From Amphiduros pacificus (taxonomy: Eukaryota; Annelida; Polychaeta; Phyllodocida; Hesionidae): 64,000 nt of DNA. Where the stretch lies: positions 12,498,536 to 12,562,535 of the forward strand of contig OX439004.1 of the NCBI GenBank assembly GCA_949316495.1, written 5' to 3'. Shown one piece after another: positions 53,801-64,000 of the stretch. Below the pieces are notes generated by a model, which did no database searches, had not been told where the DNA came from, and saw only the letters and a list, made by a program, of their open reading frames with translations. A program made the position numbers and the translations under genes. The first letter of the stretch is position 1. Each line of letters opens with the position of its first letter.

Positions 53801-56800
53801 CCGTCAAACATCAGATACACTATACCAGGACCAATCTGCAAACAAATCCCCCATCACCATTGAAAACTCAAACAGTGGACTCAATCACCATTATGACTTC
53901 ACAAGAAACATTTCTTTGAAAAAGAAATGATACTGTGCTTGTAAAAATATGTTGTTTACATATTAATATAGTAGATTTTGCATAGAAGGTAAAAAGTTTT
54001 TTCTGTAACAAAATTATTACCATTATTTATGTGAAAATATATGTATTCTAATATTTGAAGATATCTGTTTTTCAGATTTGTCAGCATTGTTATATAATGT
54101 CACTGCTGACCTTCCTCAACCAGCAGCGATTTATGATGTGTTTTTGCATAGTTTGTGGCTATTTTAACACTTATTCAAAAGTAGGTCAGTAGGCCAGTGC
54201 CTTCACAAATATATAGCCCATCTTCCATAACCAGCAGCAGTGAATCACATCTTCTTGCTTAGTCAGTAGATTCATAAGTAGGTCACCAGGTGAGTCAGCA
54301 GCTTATTGTATATTATGTAATGTCACCAAGGTAGTTGGTGACATTTTAAAGTCTGTGACCTTTGAAGCAAAGGTCATGATTGGGAATATCAATTGTTGGC
54401 TTTCAAGAGGTGAATGTGTGCAAGAAATCTGTAACTAAAACTAAGTGATAACATGTCAAAGTTTTTGGTTACAATTTGGAAATTGCAACCTTGAAACCAA
54501 GTCAAGGTCACAATTAAGGTATCTGAAATAGCTGATAAGATATAGAAAAATGTTGACATTTTTGTTGAAACATGGACACATGGACTGAGCCAAAAACCAC
54601 AGCTCCCACTCTGCTCAGGTGACCAGAGCTAAAAAATAGCAAAACAAATCTATTTACCTGTCTTGCTACCACCTTCATATCCATGGGAGGGAGGCGGATG
54701 CCAAATAAGGTCAAGTGATGTGTGAGTCGCAGTGAGCCGATGTGTGGCTCATTCTCCTGGGCCCAGCTAGCATCCCACAAGTGCTTGCCAAAGTCCCAAA
54801 TCTTGGACCACATGAAGCGGAGGTCGGCTCCGGCAGTCATCAGAGGACTGTGGACTACCGGCAGGTGAGCCAGATCTGCACCATTCTCGGGTATCTCCTG
54901 AAACCACATCAAACCAAATAGAACTTTTGGACACAAAATGTATTGTGTTATAAACCAGCACCTAATGTTGATCTGCAAAAATCTTCTGGACATTTATACA
55001 TTATAAGAAGTCAAGCTTGAAGTGGACATTTAAGTTCAAGAAGAATAAAACGGAAATTGTCAATTAAAAAAGCTACAGGAGATTTATTTTATTTTTTTAA
55101 ATGGCTTGTGAATTGCTATATGCAACTGAAATGTAAATGCCACATTCTTAAATCTAATGAACTTATCAGCAGGTTTTGATAAAAGTGAATCTCTCATTCT
55201 TGAGAGTGGACATCAAACTTAGGCAACAGTTTACAGAGAAGCCATTCAGGCAAGATCAAAGGGAAAATTTACATAAGTTGGTCATCTGGCAAAATCTGCT
55301 CCTCCAGATCACATCCTGTTGTAATAAAAACACTGCCTCAAATTGTAAAAATGCAGTGGAGTGGATAAAGCAAAAACCCAAGCACTCTCAAATCAGTGGC
55401 AGACATTGATATTAACCTTTACCACAGGGTTGTTATTGAAAATGCACAGTTTGACATTAACACTGGCCCAATGACCTTGAAAAATGGAGTCTCTAATTCC
55501 AAATGGGCCAGGAGTTTTGGAATGGTCTTGGCCTAGATCTTAGAAGATTTTTCTCATGTTTTTATCATTTTATGTCGGCAAGTATTTCACAACAACAGGC
55601 CACAAGATCTTCAAACACTCTACCCTTTTTTGTGCCAGTGATCAAATTCCTTAATGTTAATCCATCATGTCATGACCTGTGAAAATCCACTTTAACAATT
55701 TCACTTTATATCTGTATTATTTTCCAAATAGTTTTATGAGGTCCACTTGAAGCCTGAATGAAATGCACCCCAAAGGAAGCTACATATTAAAAAAAAAGAA
55801 TACATTAAGTAGGTTTATAGTTCCTGCCCATGGTACACTGTCTGGGCAGCTGTCAATATATAAAACTGGAGTTTCCCTAGTGGCTATACTATTAACCTTA
55901 TTCTCATGATGCTGAAAGCATTTACCCCATGTACCTATTGTAACTGAATGTATGCTGTCATGTTCTGTTCAAATCTCATTTATGTTTAACAATCTTGATG
56001 CACATTTATCTGTTGCTAAGATAAATTGTTTTTATAAATTGTTTTTATAAATTGTTTTTATAAATTGTTTTTATAGAATCATGCCTTGAGATTACAATTT
56101 CTTTCTGATTTTGTATAATTTTGAGGTGGTTTATTTTGCATACTTGTCACCAATAATGCATATATATTATCAACTGCATATGCATGGAAGTTGGTGATGG
56201 GTTTAATCAATTTTTCTTCACAGAGCATGATGCCACTTTTCTGAACTTTTTCAGGTTTATGTATTCTATAGAGTCTAATCAGGCTTAATGTCAATAGAGG
56301 GCCATACTTACTACTTTAATTGAGAAGTATCACAAACGTGTTTCCTGGAATGATGGATTCAAGGAATGGCTCCTTGGAATGATGTTAATAAAACACCACA
56401 AGGTGACAAGGAGAACAAAATAATCACATACCAATGCTCAGCTTTGTAAGGAAGGATGACAACATATTTTTCAAAGTTGACAATTCAATTATGATTGTGG
56501 GTTAATATTTGTTAAGTGGAGATTTGCATTCGACTGAATCAATGTGGACTAGCCTGTGTATTTTTTTTTATTAATTATATGTTTGAACTATTTAGGTTTA
56601 TTCAATTCAAATTTAGTATGATTAATCAAATGATTAAAGGATGTTTCTCCTAATACTTCACATTAATCATGATTTGCTACTAGACAGTGGAGCTAGCATC
56701 AGGGGAAGGTGTGCTAGCCCAACAGTGTTTCTACAAGTCTGGGACAATTGGCTGGTGCTAAAATCTCAGACTGCGGTTCTCAAAATAATGGTCTATTACA

Positions 56801-59800
56801 CATTCCTTTGATATTATCATTTTGGTGTATTGGAACAAAATCTGTAAATTATCTTGTTTGTTTTTTTTTTACAAAGGCAGTTGAGGCATTGCAGATAAAT
56901 CTTAACAGGTAATTGCAGAGGCAGATATTTGACTCTACCTCATTACACAAAGTATAATGTATTTATAGCCATATAACATATCATTTGTGAACAATGATAT
57001 TTTTATACTGTGCCATCTTGATATTTCAGAATGATATGTATACTGTCAGTGGCAATCTATACTCTACATACTTCTACCAACTCTACAAACGTCATCAGTT
57101 TGTGAATACAGTTCAGCCTAATTCTGGGGCCAAATTTAAATAATAAAAAATCAACAAATCTTAGAATACATGTATATTCATTTGCATAATGTATATGATT
57201 CTTATCACTTCATTGTGAGAAATAATTTTTTCATTAATCTACTGCGTGAATATGAAGTTATTATCATTTTCAATAGCACAGTTTTAATTCTTTTTCAAAG
57301 AAATCATTTTTGTTGTGAACATCAAGACATGTTTTGCAATATAAATACTGAGAGATTTCTGCTAGAAAATACATCAGATGTGCTCACTACCAGTCTCAAC
57401 TTTGTCATGTAATGTATATTGTATGGCATATTTTTTGCCCTTTTAAATTCTATATTTTCACCAAATACTGTGAGTCTTTTTTTTTTAGTCAATTCATTCT
57501 TCATTCCTTGTCTTACGCAACATAAGCTACTGAGCATGGAATGGTTTATTCAATGCTTATACAATAATTTCCTATTCACATTATGAATTACCGGTAACTT
57601 ATCTCCAAACATATTTCTCGCTGAGCATGTAATTGCATTCTATAAATGCAATAAAACGTGATATTCTTTGTTTATAGGCAAATAATGAAATCAATTGATT
57701 CTCTGAATTTGTTCTGATTTTTTTTTGCTTCACCTCAAAGAATCATCACTGTATTAAACTATATTATTACCTGCCAAACTTTTCACTAAATTGATATGGC
57801 CTTAGTTTTTGAAGTTGATTTGATGATCATTAAAAATGAATTTGGGTCAGATTTGATATCAATTTGAACAGCAACATAAACAAATCTCTCAACTGTGACT
57901 ATCTAAATGGCCTCATGTTTGTCCTGTTGTTTGTACTGGAGACTCCCAGTGTCAATGTACTTTCAGCTGCCTTGTTTTGCACATACAGCACATTTGATAA
58001 TTCTAGTTCTGGAATAGGGTATTTGGGTATTTAGGATAATATAGGGTATTTGTGGGAGCAAAAAAGAGGGGTGCTAAAAGAATGCTAAATAAAAGAAATC
58101 AGCAGGAAATTATTGCAAAATTAGGATTACGCAACAAACCTCTATGTGTGCATTGACAAAGTGTTCTGTTCTTCCTCTGTAGGCCCAGAGCCCTGATTTG
58201 ATCTCTTCTATCTCAGGTGGAGTCCAGGTAGGTTCTATACCCTCTGCATGATACCACATGTAAATGGATCCATTTCTTTCTAATCCTGTATATGACTTCA
58301 CCTTGGCTTTTTCAGGAACTGTAAAACAAAACAAAATATCTGAAAAAAATTACATTGGTACAACATGGTGAGCCGTATCCTGGGAAACCATTTTATGCTT
58401 ACTGAGTGAAGGATGTGAGTCATACAAGAAAACCAATGGAAGAGGTCAAGAATTTGTGATTCACCTTGGTCAAGGACATGAACTAATTTGGTATGGAAGA
58501 TTTGCAGATGTGTATGAATTATATATATTTGACAGCCCAGATTGTCAACAACCTGATATGTTCCAGTAATTTGTGGTTACTATGTTTCCATCAGGTGATC
58601 AAATTCTTGTTTCCAACTCTCTCTCTCTCATTATCAGTGTATCTTGATTCTCTTTGTTGAATGGATGCACTCAATAGAACAAGAAAGCCTTTTAAAAAGA
58701 ACATTTTATGCAATTTCCTTTTTGAAAATGATATTCATATTTCTCCATCATCCAAATAGCAAATGGCCTGGCCATAAATCTTGACAAATGTCGTCTGCTG
58801 AAGATGCGTCTCATCATTTCTGATCACTATTTTTCCAAATTGTTATCATATAGTCTATATTATTACATATATTTATTATTGCTCAAAGAGTTGCACACAA
58901 AAAATTATTCAATGCCAATCCAAGAGGGTATTTGCTAAGACACCTATTATTTCCAATAATGCCATCCATAGTAAAAACAATCAATCCTGTATCAGAAGCA
59001 ATTCATCACACAAGATTAAACATGTACAATAAAATATTTCAGCATATCTACTGTAAACATGTATATCAATATTATGTGGCTCCACATTAATCATTTTGAA
59101 TCCAATAATTATCCATGGTTTAGTTGTCAAATATGTAGGACAAGAGTGTTAAAACATCAATCAATTTGACACTAATATGTTAATGGTAAAACCGTTCATC
59201 AAGAACGGATATATACTATCATGGCACCTGAAATACAAATCTGTAATAGGGGGATACAGATATAATCTACTGTTAAGAAAGCCAAAATACACAACAATGG
59301 GAGGTAATGATATAATCTATTGTCAAGACAGACAAAATACACAACAATGGGAGGTAATGATATAATCTACCGTTAAGACAGACAAAATACACAACAATGG
59401 GAGGTACTGATATAATCTATTGTCAAGACAGACAAAATACACAACAATGGGAGGTACTGATATAATCTATTGTCAAGACAGACAAAATACACAACAATGG
59501 GAGGTACTGATATAATCTATTGTCAAGACAGACAAAATACACAACAATGGGAGGTACTGATATAATCTATTGTCAATACAGACAAAATACACAACAATGG
59601 GAGGTACTGATATAATCTATTGTCAAGACAGACACAATACACAACAATGGGAGGTACTGATATAATCTATTGTCAAGACAGACAAAATACACAACAATGG
59701 GAGGTACTGATATAATCTATTGTCAATACAGACAAAATACACAACAATGGGAGGTACTGATATAATCTATTGTCAAGACAGACACAATACACAACAATGG

Positions 59801-62800
59801 GAGGTACTGATATAATCTATTGTCAAGACAGACAAAATACACAACAATGGGAGGTACTGATATAATCTATTGTCAATACAGACAAAATACACAACAATGG
59901 GAGGTACTGATATAATCTATTGTCAAGACAGACACAATACACAACAATGGGAGGTACTGATATAATCTATTGTCAAGACAGACAAAAAACACAACAATGG
60001 GAGGTAATGATATAATCTATTGTCAAGACAGACACAATACACAACAATGGGAAGTACTGATATAATCTATTGTCAAGACAGACACAAAACAAACACCAAT
60101 GAGAGGTACTGATATAATCTATTGTCAAGACAGACAAAATAGACAACAATGAGAGGTACGGATACAATCTGCCAAAGCAGCCAAATACACACAAATAAGA
60201 GGTACTGATGTATCCTGGAGAGTGTTACTGATAAACCAAATGACATAACATGCATATGGATCTCAGATATTGAACCCCCAACAGTCCACTGCTTCATTCG
60301 TCAGTGATGACTTTGCCCACAAAATAACCTGAATGTTATCTTTTGTACATGTATTTTGCATGGAAAATTTGTATATGGGTCAGCACTTGTGATAACAAGC
60401 TGAACAATACATTTTAAACAAGTAAAAAACAAACATTCAAAATGGTCAAATCATCATTGGTGAATATGATATGTTTTGAGGTGAATTTCAACAAAAGAAG
60501 AGCAAAAACCCCAATGTGAATTGCTAATTAAATGCCAGGAAAGATAGCCGATTCATATCATACAGTCATATTGAGCTAATGTTGAGTATTATTAGTGAAA
60601 TAATTATTGGTTGAAAGCATGCTCCCAAGACCTGAAAATGAGATGTGAAGTGTACATACCCAATCATAATGTACATACCCCATCGTAGTGTATATACCCC
60701 ATCATAGAGTATGTTACCCCTATTTACAGAGATGCCAGTGCTGGTCTTGATAGACCTTTAAATCAATTACATTGTTTGTAAAGTGATGAGATATGTCAAT
60801 TGGACATCTCTGTTTTTAAAAAAAAATCAGTTTTGGAAATTGCTTGATAATTATGTTTTTGCTGCCTTCAGGGACCTTGATTGTGTCCAGCTCAATATAG
60901 ATGCACTAAAGTCTTATCTCAAATCTCAAACAATCAATGAACTGGTGAAATGGTGACACAGGTTGTTAACTACTGTCATTTTCTGATTTAATTCAAATTG
61001 TCTATTACAATTATTTTTTATTCCCATATACCTTTCAATCTGAATATATTTGACTTTGGTTTGATTGATGTTTTTGGTTCTTACTAAATACAATCTCAGC
61101 AGATAGAACATTATGATCCTCTGTCCTTGTACCCGTTGTCAATGACGAGAGTAAATATTTAACTTAATCATACTAAGCTTATTTAACTGCAAATATTTGT
61201 TAATGTTCACCGACGTGACCATGCTTTGAAGACGAATGATATTGCCCAAAACATGAATAAGACTGATGAGGTCGTAAAACATGAGCAATGAATATTGCAA
61301 ACTCTTTCCCACATTTGCATTTTCCTAAACTTACAAAACAGGAATCTTTTGTGATCAATGAAATCTATGATGCATGGATTGTAACAATCCCACATGCACA
61401 ATTTGGCATTTCTATCTATAAACTTTTTCAGCCATTGTGCAGTTACTATATAATATAGAGTGCAGTGAGATTGTACATCATACAAAAGATACATTGCATA
61501 GAGGGTAGACTGCATAGAGGGTAGACTGCATAGAGGGTAGACTGCATAGAGTAGACTGCATAGAGGGTAGACTGCATAGAGTAGACTGCATTTAGGGTAG
61601 ACTGCATAGAGGGTAGACTGCATAGAGGGTACACTGCATAAAGGGTACACTGCATAGAGGGTACACTGCATAGAGGGTACACTGCATAGAGGGTACACTG
61701 CATAGAGGGTACACTGCATAGAGGGTAGACTGCATAGAGGGTACACTGTATAGAAGGTACACTGCATAGTGTAGATTACATAAAGGGTACACCGAATAGA
61801 GGGTACACTGCACACAGGGTACAAACTATGGAACGGAACATCATTCTACACTCTACTGGGTGTAATATTATTTCATACTCTATATGGTGGGATATGTTTC
61901 TATAAAGTGTCATCATGTGATGCGATATCATCTACAGGGTGTGATAACATTCTATACTCTACAGGGTGTGATATCATTCTATACTCTACAGGGTGTAATA
62001 TCATTCTATATTCTACAGTGATATCATTTTATACTGCACAGTGTGACATCATGCTGTATTCTTCAGGGTGAGATATCATTCTTCACTTTTCAGTGAGGAA
62101 AGTTGTAATCATTGTGATGCCACCCACACAGAGGACAGAGTATACTCACACCACATCAATGAGAGGGCACAAACAGTGTTGTAAATCCCCACATTAGGAG
62201 TGAGATATATCACAAAGATAAGGAACTTATTTACATGACAAAGTTGCAGACACCACTTCTGACAATCACGCCATAGTAGGGGTTGTAAACTTTGCGGCTG
62301 ACTGTCAAGAACTGTGGTTCCTTGTCATCCCCTTCCAGACCCTTGCCCCCTTTTTTTCACTTTTCACACATGAGTGCATTGCCTGCTATTTTAAAGGTCT
62401 TACAATTGTGTATCATAGAGACAACATATGGTTGCCGTGGACCATTGTGGTAGATGGCATGCCGACGAGACAGGTGGTGGGGCATAACGGAAACACAAAT
62501 GTTCCTAAATGATCATATGTCTGTCTGAAGCAAATACACAGTACAAATTTACTTTGAAGTAAAAACCCACAACACCTGACTGCTTGGCACATGCAACTAT
62601 TTATATTTCTGGATATATTTGGAGGGGCATGGGTAATGCTTATATATTTACTTGGCTTCTTTCCTCAAGATTTCCATATAAGAAACAATCAAGGTCTAAA
62701 CTTACTTTTGCCATCACTGTATGGTATATTTGTACATTTTCCTGTTTCCCCATCAAAGCGCCAGCCATGGAATGGGCACTGGAGACAGTTGCCGATGACA

Positions 62801-62897
62801 CGACCACCCACCGCAATGTTAGCTCCCATATGTGAACAGTAGGCATCCAAAATATGAGCTTCTCCATCTTCCCCGCGAAACACTGCAAGGGTCTTAC
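47897..62897 (-). CDS. nvd: Cholesterol 7-desaturase Neverland/DAF-36 (Rieske oxygenase), last five exons; 5' end outside window
   Basis: This enzyme family converts cholesterol to 7-dehydrocholesterol, the entry step to ecdysteroids and dafachronic acids, at the ER membrane. Exons (minus): 62897-62706, 58318-58140, 54897-54658, 53835-53662, 48064-47897; all GT-AG, phases 1-0-0-0, about 316 codons. The first visible exon holds the Rieske motif CSH-x17-CPFH (C-x-H-x17-C-x2-H) that binds the 2Fe-2S cluster. Exon three holds [13 protein letters not shown], the E-x3-D-x2-H-x4-H site for mononuclear iron. The C-terminus, [18 protein letters not shown] then [10 protein letters not shown] and ending KESLEW, is diagnostic of Neverland. 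Family members are about 430-450 aa, so the N-terminal membrane anchor and start of the Rieske domain lie beyond 64000. The introns are long (0.8-5.6 kb) and repeat-rich. Confidence 0.95.
48168..48292. mobile_element. Short MITE, copy 2 (neverland last intron)
   Basis: Homologous to 27456-27601. Here the ends read TGCATATAGGCC and GGCCTATGCA, giving a clearer inverted repeat of about 10 bp. Confidence 0.65.
48540..49260. repeat. Degenerate GACCTTGA-rich repeat region
   Basis: Contains scattered blocks such as GACCTTGACCTTGACCCAAG, GTGACCTTCAAAATGGCC and TTCACAAGCAAAGTT (twice, around 48655 and 49090), pointing to two diverged copies of a unit of about 440 bp. It is related in motif content to the array that follows, but not clearly the same family. 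Confidence 0.5.
49380..51055. mobile_element. Helentron-like non-autonomous element (pearl/HINE type) with satellite core
   Basis: Left end ACCCTCAGCCCTGG (49380). The right end is a hairpin at 51023-51055, whose arms ACCCTCAGCC-TGAT and ATCA-GGGGCTGAGGGT match the left end in inverted orientation. Just before the hairpin is a CATA microsatellite (about 50970-51001). The core is about ten tandem units whose GTGACCTT motifs fall at 49508, 49654, 49803, 49949, 50097, 50243, 50391, 50536, 50683 and 50829, a period of 145-149. From about 49800 two unit types alternate (AAAGTAGGTGAAGGTCA and AAATAGGTCAAGGTCG), giving a dimer of about 294 bp. Inverted ends, satellite core, tetranucleotide tract and 3' hairpin are the hallmarks of pearl/DINE-like elements of bivalves and flies. 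Confidence 0.65.
51056..52689. other. Neverland intron, nothing recognised
   Basis: Unique-looking AT-rich intron sequence. A duplicated ATTGTATACATGAGAGTACAG segment occurs at 52019-52040 and 52047-52068. No exon is needed here: the flanking exons join in phase 0. Confidence 0.5.
52690..53129. repeat. 12-bp minisatellite in neverland intron
   Basis: Degenerate units of the form TACTGGACTCAC / TACTGGACTAAC, with larger blocks repeated (GGAGTCACCACTGGACTC followed by TAAACTGAACTTGTTACTGG occurs at 52868 and 52990). The minus-strand frame of V-x-P-V-V-S-P repeats is an artefact. Confidence 0.9.
56025..56075. repeat. 13-bp tandem repeat
   Basis: Four copies of TTGTTTTTATAAA in a neverland intron. 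Confidence 0.9.
59231..60210. repeat. 50-bp minisatellite with trimeric higher-order repeat, neverland intron
   Basis: About 19 copies of a 50-bp unit (ACAACAATGGGAGGTACTGA, then TATAATCTATTGTCAAGACA, then GACAAAATAC). Between about 59570 and 59990 three variants recur in fixed order: CAATACAGACAAAATAC, CAAGACAGACACAATAC, CAAGACAGACAAAATAC. This 150-bp trimer is repeated three times. Edge units are more diverged. Confidence 0.95.
61490..61828. repeat. 16-bp minisatellite, neverland intron
   Basis: About 21 copies of ACTGCATAGAGGGTAG or ACTGCATAGAGGGTAC; the AG-type units cluster on the left and the AC-type in the middle and right. Three long minus-strand frames (up to 205 codons) result from the repeat. 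Confidence 0.95.
61850..62095. repeat. 27-bp degenerate repeat, neverland intron
   Basis: Units of the form CTACAGGGTGTGATATCATT then CTATACT, clearest at 61932-62010 with 27-base spacing and decaying on both sides. Confidence 0.8.
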
Positions 62898-63108
62898 CTA
62901 AAAGTAGCATACAAAACATAAACTATTAGTTACCATATAAATTCTTATCTACTATTTTTTTTCAAATTGTAAAAAGAAATAATGTAGTTTGACTTAAAAC
63001 CAGCATGTTTTCAATAGATGAGACCAACTTCTAAACATTCTGTTAAGAAACAATCAATGTTTCTCTCAAAGTAGAACAAACTGAGGTATTGTTACATGAA
63101 GCACTTTC

Positions 63109-64000
63109 ACTGCCCTGAAACATGGCTGTAGTCACAGGAGACAGGGTGACAAGTACCTAAATTGCCTTGATACATGGCTGTGGTCACAGGAGACAGGGTG
63201 ACAAGTACCTACACTGCCTTGATACATGGCTGTAGTCACAGGAGACAGGGTGACAAGTACCTACATTGCCTTGATACATGGCTGTAGTCACAGGAGACAG
63301 GGTGACAAATACCTACACTGCCTTGATACACGGCTGTGGTCACAGGAGACAGGGTGACAAGTACCTACACTGCCTTGATACAAGGCTGTGGTCACAGGGG
63401 ACAGGGTGACAAGTCCCTATACTGCCTTGATACATAGCTGTAATCACAGGAGACAGGGTGACAAGTACCTACACTGCCTTGATACATGGCTGTAGTCACA
63501 GGAGACAGGGTGATGAGTACCTACACTGCCTTGATACATGACTGTAGTCACAGGAGACAGGGTGACAAGTACCTAAATTGCCTTGATACACGGCTGTAGT
63601 CACAGGAGACAGGGTGATGAGTACCTACACTGCCTTGATACATGGCTGTAGTCACAGGAGACAGGGTGACAAGTACCTACACTGCCCTGAAACATGGCTG
63701 TAGTCACAGGAGACAGGGTGATGAGTACCTACACTGCCTTGATACATGACTGTAGTCACAGGAGACAGGGTGATGAGTACCTACACTGCCTTGATACATG
63801 ACTGTAGTCACAGGAGACAGGGTGACAAGTACCTACATTGCCTTGATACACGGCTGTAGTCACAGGAGACAGGGTGATGAGTACCTACACTGCCTTGATA
63901 CATGGCTGTAGTCACAGGAGACAGGGTGACAAGTACCTACACTGCCTTGATACACGGCTGTAGTCACAGGAGACAGGGCGATGAGTACCTACACTGCCTT
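63109..64000. repeat. 52-bp minisatellite running off the window edge
   Basis: About 17 copies of a 52-bp unit (CACTGCCTTGATACATGGCT, then GTAGTCACAGGAGACAGGGT, then GACAAGTACCTA), still continuing at base 64000. Two subtypes, GACAAGTACC and GATGAGTACC, are interspersed. It lies in the neverland intron just upstream of the Rieske exon. Confidence 0.95.

Noticed and set aside
61207-61824. 205-codon minus-strand frame rich in Y-P-L-C-S
   Set aside because: Created by a 16-bp minisatellite that shifts through all frames; it lies in a neverland intron.

Overview
The window is animal nuclear DNA, AT-rich, with spliced genes (GT-AG introns), large introns and many minisatellites. A mollusc or close lophotrochozoan relative is the best guess. 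The reasons are a Neverland-type cholesterol 7-desaturase, an intronless peptide-type GPCR, a tRNA-headed SINE whose body I recognise from memory as a molluscan family, and a pearl-like element with a satellite core. The species cannot be named from the sequence alone.

Layout: (1) 1-2.5 kb: a complete single-exon class A GPCR on +. (2) 2.6-11 kb: no host gene. It holds LINE ORF1-like and reverse-transcriptase remnants, a SINE with intact target-site duplications, a 227-bp TA tract and a short MITE. (3) 11.2-26.4 kb, minus strand: a complete seven-exon RO60 (TROVE plus vWA) gene of 531 aa. Intron 4 is almost entirely a 4.36-kb array of 74-bp units, each carrying a copy of the exon 4/intron 4 splice junction. 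Intron 1 carries three minisatellites and an unclassified 2.2-kb terminal-inverted-repeat element. (4) 26.4-28.8 kb: a divergent promoter of about 580 bp, then ATP6V1G (V-ATPase subunit G, three exons, 122 aa) on +. (5) 28.8-36.6 kb: mostly non-coding, with SINE fragments, a 28-bp minisatellite and one unassigned exon-like segment. (6) 36.7-38.6 kb, minus strand: a two-exon, 217-aa HAD-superfamily protein I cannot name more precisely. A 5'-truncated LINE lies upstream, and beyond it a possible first exon of a divergent gene. (7) 40.3-47.9 kb: no convincing gene; hairpins, SINE pieces and TA tracts. (8) 47.9-64 kb, minus strand: the last five exons of neverland/daf-36; its first exons lie outside the window. 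Its introns hold a Helentron-like (pearl/HINE-type) element and five or more minisatellites.

The host genes do not form a pathway. RO60 and ATP6V1G share a divergent promoter with a perfect CRE and, next to the ATP6V1G start, a MITF/TFEB M-box. Neverland acts in sterol/ecdysteroid-type metabolism, and its introns contain many CAAGGTCA nuclear-receptor half-sites, though these belong to a repeat. The most unusual structure is the splice-donor-bearing minisatellite in RO60. All gene calls rest on reading translations and splice sites by eye; no database search was run.
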